A stretch of DNA of 8,495 nt from Pseudomonadota bacterium (GTDB lineage: Bacteria > Pseudomonadota > Alphaproteobacteria > Caulobacterales > Aquidulcibacteraceae): contig JAEWNX010000286.1 in assembly GCA_023461135.1 (NCBI GenBank), positions 1 to 8,495 on the forward strand. The letters are read 5' to 3'. The position numbers and the translations under genes were made by a program. Position 1 is the first letter of the stretch; every line of letters begins with the position of its first letter. The notes under the pieces were generated by a model. It did no database searches. It was given only the letters and a program-made list of their open reading frames with translations, and was not told the DNA's origin. Shown here in pieces: positions 1 to 6,641 of this stretch.

Positions 1-182
1 TTGACCTGCACGTCGATGAAGCCGGGAACGAGGATGCCGCCGGCGAGATCTTCCTTCGCTTCGCTGCTCGGTGCGGATGCGGTGGGGCAGATGTCGGCTA
101 TGCGTCCGTTAGCGACGAGCACAGCGAGGCCGTTTTGCAGACCTTGCGGCGTTAGCACGCGTGCGTTGATGAGAGCTGTCAT
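1..182 (-). CDS. nagA: N-acetylglucosamine-6-phosphate deacetylase, N-terminal fragment (runs off left edge)
   Basis: NagA removes the acetyl group from N-acetylglucosamine-6-phosphate in the cytoplasm, giving glucosamine-6-phosphate for NagB. Sixty full codons are visible from an ATG at 182-180; the rest lies beyond base 1. The protein opens MTALINARVLTPQGLQNG and continues through a short beta-rich segment (VLVANGRIADI) to GGILVPGFIDVQVN at about residues 48-61. This is the usual amidohydrolase N-terminal layout ending in the PGFID-x-QVNG strand that leads into the metal-binding barrel. The metal ligands and catalytic aspartate lie further downstream and cannot be checked. The start codon overlaps the stop of the upstream deaminase gene (ATGA), so the two are probably translationally coupled and transcribed together. 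The pairing with a NagB-II gene supports NagA over other amidohydrolases such as dihydroorotase or adenine deaminase. Confidence 0.86.
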   Translation of the reverse strand, partial: MTALINARVLTPQGLQNGLAVLVANGRIADICPTASAPSSEAKEDLAGGILVPGFIDVQV

Positions 183-1210
183 AGCGTCTCGGTCACCTTG
201 GTGAGGTGCGGGGGCGCGTCGGGGTTGCGGCCGCGCGCGAGGGCGACGTCGTGCGCGAGGCGGTAGAAGCTCTGAATCGCCAGCATGGGCTGTAGGGCAA
301 CATCTGCGTGAAGCGTTGGCAACCGGGTAGCCCCTGGCGCGCTTACGCCGGCGATGAAGGCTCGCGCGCCGCGCGCGGCGGCGTCCGCGGCGAATTCGGA
401 GACGCTCGCTCCGGCCTCATCGTCCTGTGCGAACAGGAGGAGGGGAAAGCCTGGCGCGACGAGTGCCATGGGCCCGTGGCGCGCTTCGGCGGCGCTGTAG
501 GCTTCGGCGTGCAGACCGCAGGTTTCCTTCAGTTTCAGCGCCGCTTCGCCGGCGGCCCCAAAACCGATGCCGCGCGCGATGACGTAGAGGCTGCTCGCCT
601 GCGCGAGCGTTGGCGTCGCCGCGCTCCAATCCAGTGTCCACGCCCTTTGCAGCAGGTCCGGGGCGGCGGTGTGGGCGGCGATGAGTTCGTTGTCCTCAGT
701 CCAGTGGGCGACGAGGCCGATCAGCGCGGAGAGAGAGGCGAGGAAGGACTTTGTCGCCGCCACGCTTCGCTCTGGGCCGGCGCAGAGCGGCAGCGTCTCA
801 TGCGCGATAGCGGCAAGCGGTGCGTTCTCTGCGTTGACCAGCGCGAGCACGAAGGCGCCGGCGCGCTTGGCAGATTCGGCGGTGGCGAGGAGATCGGGGC
901 TGGCGCCGGATTGCGAGATGAGCAGCACAAGCGCGCCCTGCAGCATGGTTTCGGCGCGGTAGATCGAGGCGATCGACGGCGCGAGCGACGCCGTGAGAAC
1001 GTGGGCGCGCGTTTCGATCAGATACTTCGTGAACGTCGCCGCGTGATCGGAACTGCCCCGCGCGCAGGTGACGACGACACGCGGTTTCAGAGCACGCAGG
1101 CGCCCCCCCAGTTCTGCGAACCGCCCACTTGCGATCTGCCTACGCACGGCTTCATGCGCGACGGCGGCTTCCGCACACATCAGCGCGCCTGGGGTGGGGG
1201 GCGAATTCAT
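179..1210 (-). CDS. nagB-II: SIS-domain glucosamine-6-phosphate deaminase (NagB-II type)
   Basis: A two-SIS-domain sugar isomerase, most likely the NagB-II deaminase that turns glucosamine-6-phosphate into fructose-6-phosphate and ammonia. It lacks the glutamine amidotransferase domain of GlmS. From the ATG at 1210-1208 it has 343 residues, normal for the family. SIS domain 1 has CARGSSDHA (49-57), ISQSGASPDL (98-107) and VAATKSF (150-156), which contact the sugar phosphate. SIS domain 2 has VIARGIGFG (210-218), LKLKETC (226-231) and the catalytic-region motif ARHGP (243-247). The C-terminus LTKVTETL is the typical family ending. The open frame extends to 1378, but those extra 56 residues resemble no family N-terminus and would cover a candidate operator at 1246-1255. 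ATG 1231 and ATG 1180 are alternative starts, and none has a strong Shine-Dalgarno. It overlaps nagA by 4 nt. An AgaS-like or fructosamine-type SIS function is less likely but not excluded. Confidence 0.85.
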   Translation of the reverse strand: MNSPPTPGALMCAEAAVAHEAVRRQIASGRFAELGGRLRALKPRVVVTCARGSSDHAATFTKYLIETRAHVLTASLAPSIASIYRAETMLQGALVLLISQSGASPDLLATAESAKRAGAFVLALVNAENAPLAAIAHETLPLCAGPERSVAATKSFLASLSALIGLVAHWTEDNELIAAHTAAPDLLQRAWTLDWSAATPTLAQASSLYVIARGIGFGAAGEAALKLKETCGLHAEAYSAAEARHGPMALVAPGFPLLLFAQDDEAGASVSEFAADAAARGARAFIAGVSAPGATRLPTLHADVALQPMLAIQSFYRLAHDVALARGRNPDAPPHLTKVTETL

Positions 1211-1476
1211 CCGTCGGGCAAAAGAGTCCATCAACCGGCCAATGGCAAGCGCTTGGTTTAATGGACGATCTAGGCTGAAGGCCCCGATTGGTCTTGCGCG
1301 TCGACCCGATCGGCAACCGCCTGTGGCGCCGGCGTAATGATCATTTCGCAAATCGGCTTCGCACTGTTCCATCCGCATTATCGATTGGGAACCGGAAGCT
1401 TAAGTAAGGCTTTTCGGCGGTGTGGGGTCTTTGAGGAACTCCGCGCGATCGACCTAACTGCACGCTGTACGAGACC
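1211..1476. other. Divergent intergenic region between nagB-II and the Crp/Fnr regulator
   Basis: About 266 bp separate the two divergent starts and should hold both promoters. Apart from the palindrome at 1246-1255, I see no clear promoter hexamers, small reading frame or terminator. Bases 1379-1476 are noticeably less GC-rich than the flanking genes, as expected for a promoter region. The Crp/Fnr gene has only a weak purine stretch (GAGA at 1471-1474) before its ATG. Confidence 0.5.
1246..1255. promoter_or_regulatory. Candidate LacI-family operator palindrome upstream of nagB-II
   Basis: The ten bases CAAGCGCTTG form a perfect palindrome centred on CG, the usual form of LacI-family operators. 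It lies about 36 bp before the preferred nagB-II start, where a repressor could block transcription. Amino-sugar operons are often controlled by LacI- or GntR-type repressors, but no such regulator gene is in this window. A 10-bp palindrome can occur by chance, so this stays a candidate. I could not pick out a convincing -35/-10 pair beside it. Confidence 0.35.
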
Positions 1477-2160
1477 ATGGAGCACACACGGAACTCCATC
1501 CTGTTGGCGTTGAGTGACGCCGATTCAGCGCTCTTGGCGCCGCATCTCCAACTCGTGGAACTGCCCCGTGAGCAACGGCTGGAACGGCGCGGGCGAGTTG
1601 CGGACCACGTCTATTTCATCGAACGCGGGGTCGCGTGCGCGACCGCCGGAGACGGCGGCGTCGAAGTTGGCATGATCGGGCGTGAGGGAGTCGTTGGCGT
1701 GCCTACGCTCTTGGGTGCTCAGCTCAGTCCGTACGATGTGCAGATGATCACCCCGGGGACGGCGCGGCGCACGAGCGTCGCGGCAATTCGCGACGCGATG
1801 AATCAAAGCCCCTCGTTCCGCAATGCCATAGGCCAGTATGTTCTGAAGCTGCTGCTGCAGGTCATGCGCGAAGCGCAGAGCAATGCGCGCGCGACACTCG
1901 ATGCTCGGGTCGTGCGCTGGCTGCTCATGATGCACGATCGGGTTGACGGCGATGAGCTGCACCTAACCCATGAGCGTCTCGCAGCCCTGCTCGGCGTACG
2001 GCGCGCCGGAGTCTCCGTTGCAGCCAAGAAACTCGAACGCACTGGCGTGATCGCGCTACATCGCGGCGCGATTGTCGTCCGCGATCGCAAGCGGCTTGAG
2101 GACGGCAGCGCAGGCGCTTACATCACGGGCGATTGGGAAACGTCCGAAACCAGGCGTTAA
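1477..2160 (+). CDS. Crp/Fnr-family transcriptional regulator
   Basis: A 227-residue cytoplasmic DNA-binding regulator. Residues about 10-110 form the cyclic-nucleotide-binding-like beta barrel, with RGRVADHVYFIERGVA at 38-53 and MIGREGVVGVPTLLG at 66-80. A dimerisation helix follows (about 112-140), then a Crp-type winged helix-turn-helix: LTHERLAALLGVRRAGVS at 163-180, with the wing around RGAIVVRDRKRL (196-207). The MIGREG-VG block and the LLGVRRAGVS recognition region match a large Crp/Fnr subgroup common in alphaproteobacteria whose signal is mostly unknown. The phosphate-binding GEL...RSA motif of cAMP-binding Crp is absent, and there is only one cysteine (C54), so neither cAMP sensing nor an FNR-type 4Fe-4S cluster is expected. 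It is a single-gene unit, divergent from nagB-II and convergent with the cysteine synthase gene 13 bp away. Its target genes cannot be inferred from the sequence. Confidence 0.9.
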   Translation: MEHTRNSILLALSDADSALLAPHLQLVELPREQRLERRGRVADHVYFIERGVACATAGDGGVEVGMIGREGVVGVPTLLGAQLSPYDVQMITPGTARRTSVAAIRDAMNQSPSFRNAIGQYVLKLLLQVMREAQSNARATLDARVVRWLLMMHDRVDGDELHLTHERLAALLGVRRAGVSVAAKKLERTGVIALHRGAIVVRDRKRLEDGSAGAYITGDWETSETRR

Positions 2161-2173
2161 GTTTCTTACGGAG

Positions 2174-3661
2174 CTACGTCGGTTCCTTCGCGGCCAGCCA
2201 TTTCGGCAGGAGCGACGGCAGATCGACCTTGGCGTTTGCGTTGAAATCAACGTGCGCGTCGCGCAGGCGCTGCTGCATGTCGCCGGCGCGCGCAGCTTCG
2301 AAAATCTCGCTGGCGCCCCCGATGACTTCGCCGCCGATGAAGATTTGCGGAATGGTCTGCATGCCGGTGCGCGCACGCACGGCGTTGCGGATGCGCCCGC
2401 CCCAGTCGTTCTCCTGGTACGCCATCGAGTCGAGATCGACGGAGCGATAGGGGATGCCGTAGCTCTTGAAGAGCTTACGCACCGCCCAGCAGAATTCGCA
2501 CCATTCAAGCGCGAACATGACGACGGGCTGTTTTGCGTCGCTGAGCGCGCTTTCGACGAAACGTGCGGCCTCCTGATCGACGGGCGCTGTTGCGGTGGCG
2601 GCAGCAGGCGCCGCCGGACGCGGCAGGTCGAAGCGGCAGAGCGACGTTGAGCGCGAGATGGCGTCTTCTTCCTCCGTCATGTCGACGGGGACATCGTCGA
2701 AGAGGGGCGTGGAGAGATAGCGCTCGCCGGTGTCGGGCAGCATGCAGAGGATGCGCGCGCCATCCGGCGCTCTAGCCGCAATCTTCAGCGCGCCTGCAAC
2801 CGCGGCGCCGGCGGAGATGCCGGCGAAAATGCCTTCACGCGTCGCGAGTTCGCGCGAGAGCCGCAGCGCATCGCCGCCATTCACGGGGAGGATCTCGTCG
2901 ATCCAGTGTGCGTCGAGCACGTCTTGCGTGAGCTTGGAGATGAAGTCCGCGCCAGTGCCTTGGATAGGGTGCGGGCGGAACGAGGGATGGCTCGTGGTGA
3001 GGCGCCCGACAGGCGGCGGCTGCGGGATGCCGCTGCCGAGCACACGCGAATTGTCGGCTTCGGCGGCGACGATCTTGATCTCGGGCCGCGTCTTCTTCAG
3101 CGCGCGCGCGACGCCCTTCAGCGTGCCGCCGGTGCCGAACGTGGTGACCCAATAATCGAGCCGTTCGCCTTCGAAGTCGGCGAGGATTTCCTGCGCAGTG
3201 GTGCGGCTGTGAACTTCGGCGTTGGCTTCATTTTCGAACTGGCGCGTCAAGAACCAGCCGTGCGTCTCAGCAAGCTCGACGGCTTTCGCCAGCATGCCCG
3301 AGCCTTTGTCGGCAGCTGGCGTCAGCACGACTTTGGCGCCGAGGAAGCGCATCAGGCGGCGGCGCTCGATGGAGAAATTCTCCGCCATGACGATGACGAG
3401 CGGATAACCCTTGCGCGCGCACACCATGGCAAGGCCGATGCCGGTGTTGCCGCTGGTCGCTTCGATCACGGTCTGGCCGGGCTTCAGCGCGCCGCTGCGT
3501 TCGGCGTCTTCGATCACCGCGAGCGCGAGGCGGTCCTTCACCGAGCCGCCAGGATTGAAGCTCTCGATCTTGGCGAACACCTCGACGTTCTTCGGCGCAA
3601 GGTTGGCGAGCTTCACGATCGGCGTGCGGCCGATCGTATCGAGGATGGAGTCATATTTCAT
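2174..3661 (-). CDS. Cysteine synthase fused to a C-terminal glutaredoxin domain
   Basis: A 495-residue two-domain enzyme. Residues 1-325 are a fold-type II PLP cysteine synthase, which makes cysteine from an activated serine and sulfide, or S-sulfocysteine from thiosulfate. K42 in NPGGSVKDR is the PLP lysine, TSGNTG (69-74) the substrate loop, GTGGT (176-180) the phosphate-binding loop, HPIQGTGADFI (231-241) is CysK-like, and GISAGA (281-286) and PDTGERYLST (309-318) are typical late motifs. An Ala/Pro-rich linker (about 348-362) leads to a glutaredoxin domain (about 365-470) with redox motif C388-E-F-C391, TIP with the cis-proline (436-438) and GGASEIFE (448-455). CysK and CysM proteins usually have about 300-330 residues, so the extra 170 are a true fusion in one frame. 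The ATG at 3661 overlaps the stop of the upstream decarboxylase gene (ATGA), implying translational coupling. Substrate preference (sulfide or thiosulfate) cannot be read from the sequence. Confidence 0.93.
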   Translation of the reverse strand: MKYDSILDTIGRTPIVKLANLAPKNVEVFAKIESFNPGGSVKDRLALAVIEDAERSGALKPGQTVIEATSGNTGIGLAMVCARKGYPLVIVMAENFSIERRRLMRFLGAKVVLTPAADKGSGMLAKAVELAETHGWFLTRQFENEANAEVHSRTTAQEILADFEGERLDYWVTTFGTGGTLKGVARALKKTRPEIKIVAAEADNSRVLGSGIPQPPPVGRLTTSHPSFRPHPIQGTGADFISKLTQDVLDAHWIDEILPVNGGDALRLSRELATREGIFAGISAGAAVAGALKIAARAPDGARILCMLPDTGERYLSTPLFDDVPVDMTEEEDAISRSTSLCRFDLPRPAAPAAATATAPVDQEAARFVESALSDAKQPVVMFALEWCEFCWAVRKLFKSYGIPYRSVDLDSMAYQENDWGGRIRNAVRARTGMQTIPQIFIGGEVIGGASEIFEAARAGDMQQRLRDAHVDFNANAKVDLPSLLPKWLAAKEPT

Positions 3662-5049
3662 CTTGGTCTCACAGCGCGCCAGGCGGCGATGATGGCGTCG
3701 CCCAGGCGATCCATGTCAGCTTCCGTTAGCCGCAGCGAGATGATGGAGAGGCGCATGACCCAGCGGTCGCGCCAGCCGCTGCCGCCGGCGAAGACGATGT
3801 TGTCCTGCTGCAGCCGTTCGATAACGGCGCGCGTGGCGGCGTTCTGCGCTTCGAGATCGCCATCGCCGAAGGCGAGGATGACTTGGTTGAGCACGACGTC
3901 ATTCAAGACGTGAATGCCCGGCTCTTTGCTGACTTGCGCGGCCACACGCTTTGAGAACGCGCAATGATTGCGCACCATTTGCGCGATGCCTTCGCGGCCG
4001 AGTGCTTTGATCACCGCCCACGCCGCAAAGCCGCGCGCGCGACGTGAGAGTTCGGGCGCGTAGAGCGAGGGATCGTGCTCGATCTCGCCGCCTTTCGGCA
4101 GATAGCTTGCGGCGATGGTCATGGCGCGGCGATGTGCGTCGCGATCGCGCACGAACACGAGGCCGCAATCGTAGGGAAGCTGAAGCCATTTGTGGCCGTC
4201 CGTGGCCCATGAGTCGGCTTGGTCGAGGCCCTAGACCATCGGCGCCATCTCCGGTACGGCGCGCGCCCACAGGCCGAACGCGCCGTCCACGTGTAGCCAC
4301 GCGCCGTGCGCGCGGCACACCTTGGCCATCTCGCCGATCGGGTCGAATGCGCCGGTGTTGATCTGCCCTGCTTGGCCAATGACGATGGCCGGTCCTTCGC
4401 CCTGCGCCAGCGCGCGCGCGAGCGCCTCGGGCTTGATGCGGCCCTGATCGTCAGTCGCGATCGGTTCTGCCGTTTCCGAGCCGAAGCCCAGGAAGCGCAG
4501 TGAGGCGTAAACGGTGGTGTGCGCGTCGGCGCCGATGAGCACGCGCACGCGTGGTGCGCCTTGCAGGCCTTTCGCTTCCGCGTCCCAGCCGACGCGGCGC
4601 AGCACTTCGTTGCGCGCAGCGGCGAGGCCGACGAAGTTCGCGATGGTCGCGCCAGTGACGAAGCCGACCGAGCTTTCCTTCGGCAGGCGCAGAATATCGA
4701 GCAACCAATCGCCGGCGACCTTCTCCGCAACAGCGGCGGCGGGCGTGCCGGCATACATGCCGGCGTTCTGTCCCCAGGCGCTGGTCAGCATGTCGGCGGC
4801 GACGCCGGTTTCGTGCGAGGCGCCGATCACCCAGCCGAAGAAGCGCGGGCCAGCCATCGCCATGAGGCCGGGCTCGGCGGCTTCCGCGAGCGCTTCGATG
4901 ATCGCCGCACCATCTTCGCCGCGCTCGGGCGTCGGTCCGGCGAAGCGCGCGAGCATGTCTTTGGGCGCGATGGTTGGCCGGGGCGCCCGGTCGCGAAGGC
5001 CGGCGCGGAAGGCTTTGGCGTGCTTCAGGGCAATGTCGAACGGGTGCAT
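3658..5049 (-). pseudogene. Group II PLP-dependent amino-acid decarboxylase, interrupted by an in-frame TAG
   Basis: A fold-type I decarboxylase of the aromatic-amino-acid/glutamate/cysteine-sulfinate group, which removes CO2 from an amino acid using PLP. From the ATG at 5049 the frame holds 463 codons, full length for the family. Before the stop are FGWVIGASHE (71-80), VTGATIANF (131-139, cofactor phosphate region), DAHTTVYASLRFLG (175-188, with the ring-stacking H177), NTGAFDP (231-237) and HVDGAFG (253-259, with D255 for the pyridine nitrogen). Codon 273 is TAG (4233-4231). The same frame then continues with ADSWATDGHKWLQ, carrying the PLP lysine K287 (codon 4191-4189), and a normal C-terminal domain (LSRRARGFAAW and onward) to the TGA at 3660-3658. 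A product ending at TAG would lack the cofactor lysine and be dead. There is no frameshift or other damage, so this is a recent nonsense mutation, a sequencing error or readthrough. The frame opens further to 5106, but that would start inside the terminator hairpin, so 5049 is preferred. Substrate unknown. Confidence 0.85.
4231..4233 (-). other. In-frame amber (TAG) codon inside the decarboxylase
   Basis: Read on the minus strand, the codons are ATG GTC TAG GGC CTC GAC, giving M-V-stop-G-L-D. The next residues, QADSWATDGHKW, are the strongly conserved lead-in to the PLP lysine. One base change from AAG, GAG or CAG would make this stop; a charged or polar residue is plausible at this loop position in relatives. 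No stem-loop or other recoding signal is obvious just downstream. Confidence 0.9.
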
Positions 5050-5069
5050 TGAGGTCTCATACGCAGCAG

Positions 5070-5112
5070 AAACGAAAAACGTTGCGTGACGCGGGTCAAA
5101 CGTCACGCAACG
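5070..5112 (-). terminator. Rho-independent terminator after the FAD oxidoreductase gene
   Basis: On the minus strand, a perfect 12-bp stem (CGTTGCGTGACG with CGTCACGCAACG, bases 5112-5101 and 5091-5080) closes a 9-nt loop. It is followed directly by TTTTTCGTTT (5079-5070). It begins 22 bp after the oxidoreductase stop, the classic position and polarity for intrinsic termination. The plus strand has no T tract after the stem, so it should work in one direction only. The T tract ends about 20 bp before the decarboxylase start at 5049. Confidence 0.88.
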
Positions 5113-5134
5113 CCTGGCGCCGGGGAGGCTTATA

Positions 5135-6511
5135 TCACGCCGCGGGGCGGATGTTCTGGTTCACACGGAAAAGATTGGTCGGGTCGTACTTTTTCTTCAC
5201 CGTGGCGAGCCGCTGATAGTTCGGCCCGTAGCTCGCCTGCACGCGGCCATCGGCTTCGTCGTCGCTCATGAAGTTCACGTAGGCGCCGCCGAGATTGTAC
5301 GGGTGCACCGCTTCCCAATAGCCGCGGCCCCATTTTTTGAGATCATCGGCCTTGCTGGGCTGATCCGAAATCGCCGCGATCACCATGGACCAGCGCGCAT
5401 CGCGCGTGGACCAGGCGGTGGCGTCGGCGGCGACTTTGTGCACCGCGCCGTCGATCGGATAGAGGTGCATCAGGCACATGTCGCTGGGCGATTTTGCGAT
5501 CTGCGCGATGTGTGCGTCGATCGAAGCGTCCGGCAACTCCTTCACGAAGTCGCCTTTCCAATACCATTGCAGGCCCTTCGGGAAGAACGGATCGAACAGA
5601 CCTTGCATGGCCGTGAACGGCATCTCGCCCATCCAGTCGAACAACGGCGCCGGCAGCGCATCGCGGAACGGCTTCATCGCGGCGACGCCGTTATCGACTG
5701 AGCCATTGTAAGCGCCGATCAGCGCAGCAGCTTTCTTGCCCCAATGCTCGCGCGGGAAGGGGTCGGTGGATGGCACGGTTTTCAAGCCGACGAATAGGCC
5801 AAGCTCGGTGGGCGCTTTGCCGATATTGTCGCGATAGACCTGCATGACCTTCTTGGCGTCTTTCAAATCGAAGAAAATCGGGCCGGCATAGACGTTGGTC
5901 ACCGGGTGAGCGCGATAGAGGAAGCTGGTGACGACGCCGAAATTGCCGCCGCCGCCGCGCAGGGCCCAATACAGGTCAGCGTTCTCGTGGGCATTGGCAG
6001 TGACGAAGCTGCCGTCAGCCAGAACGACGTCTGCTTCGATGAGATTATCGATGGTGAGGCCGTAGGCGCGGGTGAGATAACCCGTGCCGCCGCCGAGCGT
6101 CAGGCCGGCGACGCCGGTCGAGCCGACGATGCCGGCCGGCACTGCCAAGCCGAACGCGGAAGCGACATGCTCCACCTCGCTTTGCGTGCAGCCAGGCTCG
6201 ACGCGAACGGTGCGCGCTTTCGGATCGACGCGCACGCACTTCAAGCGCGATAGATCGATGACCAAGCCGTCATTACACGAAGCAAAACCTGGCCCATTGT
6301 GGCCGCCGCCGCGGATGGCGATGAGCGCCTTGTGCTCGCGTCCGAATTTCACGGCGGCGATCACATCCGCGACATCGGCCACGCGCGCGATCAGCGCCGG
6401 GCGCTTGTCGATCATCCCGTTATAGAGGGCGCGGGCCTCGTCATAGGCGGCGTCGCCCGGCTTGATCAGGTCGCCTCGGAATGTCTGAGCCAGGGTGGTG
6501 GTGTCGAACAT
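5135..6511 (-). CDS. FAD-binding oxidoreductase, berberine-bridge-enzyme (BBE) type
   Basis: A 458-residue flavoprotein oxidase or dehydrogenase of the VAO/BBE-like superfamily; members oxidise sugars, alcohols or secondary metabolites. The FAD-binding domain (about 35-215) has IRGGGHNGPGFASCNDG (66-82), whose H71 is the expected 8-alpha-histidyl FAD attachment site, then VEPGCTQSEV (104-113), PAGIVGSTGVAGLTLGGGTG (125-144) and YGLTIDNL (150-157). LYWALRGGGGNFGVVT follows further on. The C-terminal BBE segment begins at YVNF (about 411) and has SYGPNYQRL, KYDPTNLFR and NQNI. Where bicovalent BBE enzymes carry the flavin-linking cysteine (PAG-x-C), this protein has V129, so only one covalent link is expected. 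There is no signal peptide, so it is probably cytoplasmic. The ATG at 6511 is chosen because GGAG (minus strand ACGGAGAATTGCGCAA) lies about 10 nt upstream; the frame extends to 6556 without such support. It is divergent from an AraC regulator and closed by the terminator at 5070-5112. Substrate unknown. Confidence 0.92.
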   Translation of the reverse strand: MFDTTTLAQTFRGDLIKPGDAAYDEARALYNGMIDKRPALIARVADVADVIAAVKFGREHKALIAIRGGGHNGPGFASCNDGLVIDLSRLKCVRVDPKARTVRVEPGCTQSEVEHVASAFGLAVPAGIVGSTGVAGLTLGGGTGYLTRAYGLTIDNLIEADVVLADGSFVTANAHENADLYWALRGGGGNFGVVTSFLYRAHPVTNVYAGPIFFDLKDAKKVMQVYRDNIGKAPTELGLFVGLKTVPSTDPFPREHWGKKAAALIGAYNGSVDNGVAAMKPFRDALPAPLFDWMGEMPFTAMQGLFDPFFPKGLQWYWKGDFVKELPDASIDAHIAQIAKSPSDMCLMHLYPIDGAVHKVAADATAWSTRDARWSMVIAAISDQPSKADDLKKWGRGYWEAVHPYNLGGAYVNFMSDDEADGRVQASYGPNYQRLATVKKKYDPTNLFRVNQNIRPAA

Positions 6512-6641
6512 TTGCGCAATTCTCCGTCTTGAACGCGCTCCCGTGACTAGAAACATAGATCAGGCCGGTCCGCTGCGGTATGACCAGGGTTCTGGAAGCT
6601 TTGCCCGGGCGTCCAAGCCCGAGGCTTTCCGGGGGTGATTA
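6512..6641. other. Divergent promoter region between the FAD oxidoreductase and the AraC regulator
   Basis: These 130 bp separate the two divergent starts and should hold both promoters and any AraC operator. I see a perfect 5-bp inverted repeat, AAGCC-CGA-GGCTT (6615-6627), and an overlapping CGGGC-GTCCAA-GCCCG stem (6606-6621). Both lie just before the regulator's start, where they could form a leader hairpin or part of an operator. Neither is long enough to be convincing alone. GGGGG at 6631-6635 is the likely ribosome site for the TTG at 6642. I could not assign clear -35 and -10 hexamers. Confidence 0.45.

Noticed and set aside
308..1261. Long plus-strand open frame antisense to the deaminase gene
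   Set aside because: Arg/Gly-rich translation with no family resemblance; a by-product of high GC opposite a well-conserved SIS protein.
1211..1378. N-terminal extension of the deaminase to ATG 1378
   Set aside because: The extra 56 residues do not resemble the family N-terminus, lack a ribosome site and would cover the candidate operator.
2161..2173. Shared terminator between the convergent Crp/Fnr and cysteine synthase genes
   Set aside because: The 13-bp gap and adjoining coding ends show no stable stem followed by a T tract on either strand.
2906..3913. 335-codon plus-strand frame antisense to the cysteine synthase and decarboxylase
   Set aside because: It spans the boundary of two real genes on the opposite strand and its translation shows no domain.
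3658..4158. Independent small gene starting at GTG 4158
   Set aside because: It is the C-terminal part of the decarboxylase in the same frame after the TAG; it lacks the PLP lysine and has no ribosome site of its own.
6592..6630. Possible bulged hairpin as a terminator or riboswitch before the AraC gene
   Set aside because: Pairing is short and interrupted, there is no T tract, and no known riboswitch core is visible.
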